DNA of 64,000 nucleotides from Mycolicibacterium frederiksbergense. GTDB taxonomy: Bacteria > Actinomycetota > Actinomycetes > Mycobacteriales > Mycobacteriaceae. The stretch lies in NCBI RefSeq assembly GCF_012223425.1, contig NZ_CP038799.1:1922001-1986000 (forward strand), read 5' to 3'. Both the position numbers and the translations under genes were made by a program. The notes below the pieces were generated by a model, which had not been told where the DNA came from, did not search any database, and saw only the letters and a program-made list of their open reading frames with translations. Shown here piece after piece: positions 61,111 to 64,000 of the stretch. Within the stretch, counting starts at the first letter, position 1; each line of letters starts with the position of its first letter.

Positions 61111-61695
61111 GTGGCGACACCTGAAGTCGAGAAGAGCCTGCGGGAGCGCAAGAAAATCAGTACCCGCATCGCCATCCGCCGGGCGGCCTTCGAACTGTTC
61201 GCCGCGCGGGGGTACGCCGACACGACCGTCGAGCAGATCGCCGATGCCGCCGACATCTCGCCGCGCACGTTCTATCGCTACTTCGGGGTCAAGGAAGCAG
61301 TGCTGCTGTCCGACGATCAGACCGCGCCGATCCTGGCGGCCTTCGCGCAAGCGCCCCCGGAACTGTCCATCATCGCGGCCTACCGGCACGCGGTCGCCCA
61401 GGTGTTCGGTGCGATGACACCCGAGGAGCGCGAGGATGCCGCGACCGGGCAGCGGTTGATGTACCAGGTGCCCGAAGCGCGCGGCCTGCTCTACACCGAA
61501 TACATCCGGGTGATCGACCTGATCACCGAGGCGCTCTGCGAACGACCCGATGCGCCCACCGACGCACTCGCACGCCGGGTGATCGCCGGGGCGATCGTGG
61601 GGGTGCTGATGGCGGCGTCGGACAACACCCCGATGCCCGAGGGTTCACTGCTGGCGGCGCTCTCGGTGCTCGACGATAGGCTTTCCGGCCGCTGA
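61111..61695 (+). CDS. TetR-family regulator
   Basis: This 194-residue protein has a TetR helix-turn-helix (TTVEQIADAADISPRTFYRYFGVKEAVL) at about residues 34-61 and a helical C-terminal domain of unknown ligand. The GTG at 61111 is chosen because the earlier GTG at 61096 lies within the operator. It follows the GntR gene but is probably under its own promoter. Its target other than itself is unknown. Confidence 0.8.
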   Translation: MATPEVEKSLRERKKISTRIAIRRAAFELFAARGYADTTVEQIADAADISPRTFYRYFGVKEAVLLSDDQTAPILAAFAQAPPELSIIAAYRHAVAQVFGAMTPEEREDAATGQRLMYQVPEARGLLYTEYIRVIDLITEALCERPDAPTDALARRVIAGAIVGVLMAASDNTPMPEGSLLAALSVLDDRLSGR

Positions 61696-61696
61696 G

Positions 61697-62272
61697 CTAT
61701 TCTGCTGCAACACTTTTCGACAGTTCGTAACCCGTGGTGACCCAGTAGACCGTGCGGTCCAGAGCGGGCAGAATCTCGGTGGTCTCGATCTCACCGGCCA
61801 CGAACCTGCCCAGCAGTCCGTAGACCACGCTGGAGAGGACCGTGTTCAGGTCGGCGACGAAGTCGTCGTCGACATCGGCCATCAGCTCAAGACCTGCCGG
61901 CCCGACGATATCGAAACCCCGCCGAAAGAGGCGTTGCCCACCGGCTGATGACCGCGCCCGGAAGTAGGCCGTCAGCATTCCCGGATTGCGCTCCCACGGT
62001 TCGAAGATGGTGCGAAACAGCGACATCATCGCCTCGTGCAGAGTCTCCCCCTCAGCCCGCCGATGCGGCGTGACCTCGGAGTATCGGTTCTCGTCCAGCC
62101 ATACCTCGAGCGCCGCGAGGATCAGGTCCTCACGGGTGGTGTACCGCTTGTAGATGGTGGCCAACGACGAGCGCGCGCGGCGCGCCACCTCGCGTAACTG
62201 CACCGCGTCATAGCCCTCGGTCTCGAGAATCTCGACGACGACGGCGAGGAGCCGGTCATCGATCTCCGCCAT
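61697..62272 (-). CDS. TetR-family regulator
   Basis: This 191-residue protein has the helix-turn-helix VQLREVARRARSSLATIYKRYTTREDLIL and a C-terminal domain with WERNPGMLTAYFRARSSAGGQRLF, as in TetR proteins of the KstR/FadR-like mycobacterial group. It is convergent with the preceding TetR gene and divergent from the mycofactocin-type SDR operon, separated by 108 bases containing two tandem operators. It is the likely repressor of that operon. Confidence 0.85.
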   Translation of the reverse strand: MAEIDDRLLAVVVEILETEGYDAVQLREVARRARSSLATIYKRYTTREDLILAALEVWLDENRYSEVTPHRRAEGETLHEAMMSLFRTIFEPWERNPGMLTAYFRARSSAGGQRLFRRGFDIVGPAGLELMADVDDDFVADLNTVLSSVVYGLLGRFVAGEIETTEILPALDRTVYWVTTGYELSKSVAAE

Positions 62273-62296
62273 CGCGCACCCCCTTGCCCATCGTCA

Positions 62297-62333
62297 GTAA
62301 CTTGGTTACCGTACCCCCAGTAACCCGGTTACT
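62297..62333. promoter_or_regulatory. Two tandem TetR operators in the TetR/SDR divergent promoter
   Basis: GTAACTTGGTTAC (62297-62309) and AGTAACCCGGTTACT (62319-62333) share GTAAC-n3-GTTAC arms and are centred 23 bases apart, about two helical turns. They sit between the minus-strand TetR and the plus-strand SDR. Confidence 0.8.
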
Positions 62334-62380
62334 CCGGAGCGCCGCACGCAGAGGCGGCACCCGCAACGAAGCGAGGATTC

Positions 62381-63211
62381 ATGGGCTCATTGGACGGCAG
62401 GGTCGCCTTCATCACCGGCGTGGCACGCGGGCAGGGCCGCAGCCACGCGATCAGGCTCGCAAGCGAGGGCGCCGACATCATCGGGATCGATATCTGCGCC
62501 GACATCCCGGCCAACGGCTATCCGATGGCCAGCCGTGCCGAACTGGACGAGACGATCGCACTGGTGGAGAACGCCGGGGCGAAGATGTTGGGTACGGTAG
62601 CCGATGTCCGCGACTTCTATGCCGTCCAGGCAGCGGTCGACGCCGGGGTAGCGCACTTCGGCCGACTCGACATCGTCTGCGCCAATGCAGGAATCGCGCC
62701 GACGGCTTTCCGCGAGGTCAGTATCGAAGAGGACCTGGACATGTGGTCCGCAGCCATCGACGTGAATCTCATCGGCTCCTTCCACACCGCGAAAGCCACC
62801 ATTCCGCACCTGATCGCCGGTGAGCGCGGCGGCGCAATCGTGTTCACCAGTTCGACGGCCGGGCTCAAGGGTTTCGGCGGCTCGCAGGGCGGTGGCCTCG
62901 GTTACGCGGCATCCAAGCACGGTGTCGTCGGCCTGATGCGGACACTGGCCAACGCCCTTGCCCCCCACAGTATCCGGGTCAACACCGTGCACCCGACCGG
63001 TGTCAACACCATGATGGCGAACAATCCGGCGATGACCGCCTTCCTGGAGCAGTATCCCGGCGCGGGGCCGCATCTGCAGAACCCGATGCCGGTGTCCATG
63101 CTCGAACCCGAAGACATCAGCGCGGCGATCGGCTATCTGGTCTCCGACGCCGCCAAATACGTCACCGGGGTCACGTTCCCGGTCGACGCCGGCTTCTGCA
63201 ACAAGCTATGA
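62381..63211 (+). CDS. Mycofactocin-type SDR oxidoreductase
   Basis: This 276-residue SDR has GVARGQGRSHAIRLASEGADI at the nucleotide loop, a longer-than-usual loop around PANGYPMASRAELDE, ANAGI, SSTAGLKG, YAASKHGVV (catalytic Tyr and Lys) and NPMPVSMLEPEDIS. These elements define the mycofactocin-coupled SDR family, which holds NAD tightly and recycles it through mycofactocin. It is the first gene of an operon and likely oxidises an alcohol or hydroxysteroid-like compound. Confidence 0.88.
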   Translation: MGSLDGRVAFITGVARGQGRSHAIRLASEGADIIGIDICADIPANGYPMASRAELDETIALVENAGAKMLGTVADVRDFYAVQAAVDAGVAHFGRLDIVCANAGIAPTAFREVSIEEDLDMWSAAIDVNLIGSFHTAKATIPHLIAGERGGAIVFTSSTAGLKGFGGSQGGGLGYAASKHGVVGLMRTLANALAPHSIRVNTVHPTGVNTMMANNPAMTAFLEQYPGAGPHLQNPMPVSMLEPEDISAAIGYLVSDAAKYVTGVTFPVDAGFCNKL

Positions 63212-64000
63212 ACGGCCGGGTCGAGGGCAAGCGCGTCCTGATCACCGGTGCAGCCCGGGGGATGGGCCGCAGCCATGCGGTACGGCTGGCGCAGGAGGGC
63301 GCCGACCTGATCCTGATCGACATCTGCACCTCGCTTCCCGAGGTGGAGTACCCGCTGTCCACCCAGGACGATCTGGCCGAAACGGCCCGACTGGTAGGAG
63401 AACTGGGCCAGCGGGCCGTCACCCACGTCGTCGATGTACGGGATGCGGAGGCGCTCGCGGCCGCCGTCGCTGCCGGGGTCACCGAACTCGGCGGCCTGGA
63501 CGCATCGGTGGCCAACGCCGGAGTCCTGACCGCCGGGACCTGGGACACCACCACATCGGCACAGTGGCGCACCGTCGTGGACGTCAATCTGATCGGCACC
63601 TGGAACACCTGCGCCGCGGCACTGCCGCACCTGGTCGAGCGCGGCGGCAGCCTGATCAACATCAGCTCGGCGGCAGGCGTCAAGGGCAGCCCGCTGCACA
63701 CGCCCTACACGGCGTCCAAGCACGGCGTCGTCGGGATGAGCAAGGCCCTGGCCAATGAGCTTGCGGCGGTGAATGTCCGGGTCAACACCGTGCATCCCAC
63801 CGGTGTCGAGACCGGCATGCAGCCCGCATCGCTGCACTCACTGTTGAGAGAGAAGCGGCCCGACCTCGGGCCGATCTTCCAGAATGCCCTGCCCATCGTG
63901 ATGGCCGAGGCCATCGACATCAGCAATGCGGTGCTGTTCCTGGTCTCCGACGAAGCGCGGTACGTGACCGGGCTGGAGTTCAAGGTCGACGCCGGAGTCA
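63208..64000 (+). CDS. Mycofactocin-type SDR oxidoreductase, truncated by the window end
   Basis: The ATG at 63208 overlaps the preceding SDR stop (ATGA) and the frame stays open to the window end, giving 264 residues. It has ITGAARGMGRSHAVRLAQEGADL, VANAGVL, SSAAGVKG, YTASKHGVVGMSKAL and YVTGLEFKVDAGV, all as in its neighbour. It is nearly complete. The two tandem SDRs are probably not redundant, as their middle loops differ. Confidence 0.85.
   Translation, partial: MNGRVEGKRVLITGAARGMGRSHAVRLAQEGADLILIDICTSLPEVEYPLSTQDDLAETARLVGELGQRAVTHVVDVRDAEALAAAVAAGVTELGGLDASVANAGVLTAGTWDTTTSAQWRTVVDVNLIGTWNTCAAALPHLVERGGSLINISSAAGVKGSPLHTPYTASKHGVVGMSKALANELAAVNVRVNTVHPTGVETGMQPASLHSLLREKRPDLGPIFQNALPIVMAEAIDISNAVLFLVSDEARYVTGLEFKVDAGV

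Overview
The window is a high-GC actinobacterial chromosome segment, most likely from a fast-growing mycobacterium (Mycolicibacterium-like). The evidence is the company of genes: mycofactocin-type SDRs, F420/deazaflavin-type small oxidoreductases, an Acg-like nitroreductase, a DUF222/HNH protein, many TetR regulators with short palindromic operators, and gene families whose reference members carry MSMEG names. No rRNA, tRNA, CRISPR array or insertion sequence was seen. Start codons were moved inward where a ribosome binding site or a 1-8 base stop/start overlap pointed to a later start.

Layout. 1-5.7 kb: tail of an SDR/NmrA-like gene, a thioesterase, a Rieske oxygenase/DapB-like dehydrogenase pair, a divergent TetR, an Acg-like nitroreductase and a TetR with its own operator. 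5.9-8.7 kb: a ferritin-like protein, an acyl-ACP desaturase under a perfect 33-nt palindrome, and an ArgP/LysG-type LysR. 9.1-17.9 kb: a compact eight-gene Nit1C-type operon (Sll0783/MSMEG_0572 protein, nitrilase, MSMEG_0570 protein, flavoprotein, adenylate-forming ligase fused to radical SAM, acetyltransferase-AIR synthase, a second nitrilase-fold protein lacking the catalytic Cys, glycosyltransferase). This family of clusters is linked in other bacteria to nitrogen starvation and cyanide/nitrile assimilation. 18-26.7 kb: housekeeping-like and accessory enzymes, including a Rieske oxygenase interrupted by a collagen-like 33-bp tandem repeat.

26.7-36.0 kb: TetR, LacI and a complete L-rhamnose operon (mutarotase, MFS importer, isomerase, aldolase-dehydrogenase fusion, kinase, L-lactate dehydrogenase) behind one LacI-type operator. 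36.0-42.4 kb: an aliphatic amide locus (amiC-amiS-amiE-amiB) divergent from a MarR gene, an FmdA-type amidase and an SDR.

42.4-51.1 kb: a minus-strand operon that is the best candidate here for an undescribed system. It holds a CbbQ/NorQ-like AAA+ ATPase, a CbbO/NorD-like VWA protein, an unrecognised polytopic membrane protein, a small membrane protein, at least two unannotated single-TM micropeptides, two DapB-like dehydrogenases and a P450. A near-duplicate membrane protein and a TetR lie upstream, tied to the operon by a shared TGACTnnAGTCA operator. 51.2-53.2 kb: a DJ-1/PfpI protein and two tandem TenA-like proteins.

53.2-61.1 kb: a tetrose/ketose catabolic locus (RpiB-like isomerase, DhaKL-type kinase, SDR, TIM-barrel isomerase, MHS-type transporter, split transketolase, GntR) with repeated GntR-type operators at both promoters. 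61.1-64 kb: two TetR genes and two tandem mycofactocin-type SDRs, the last running off the window.
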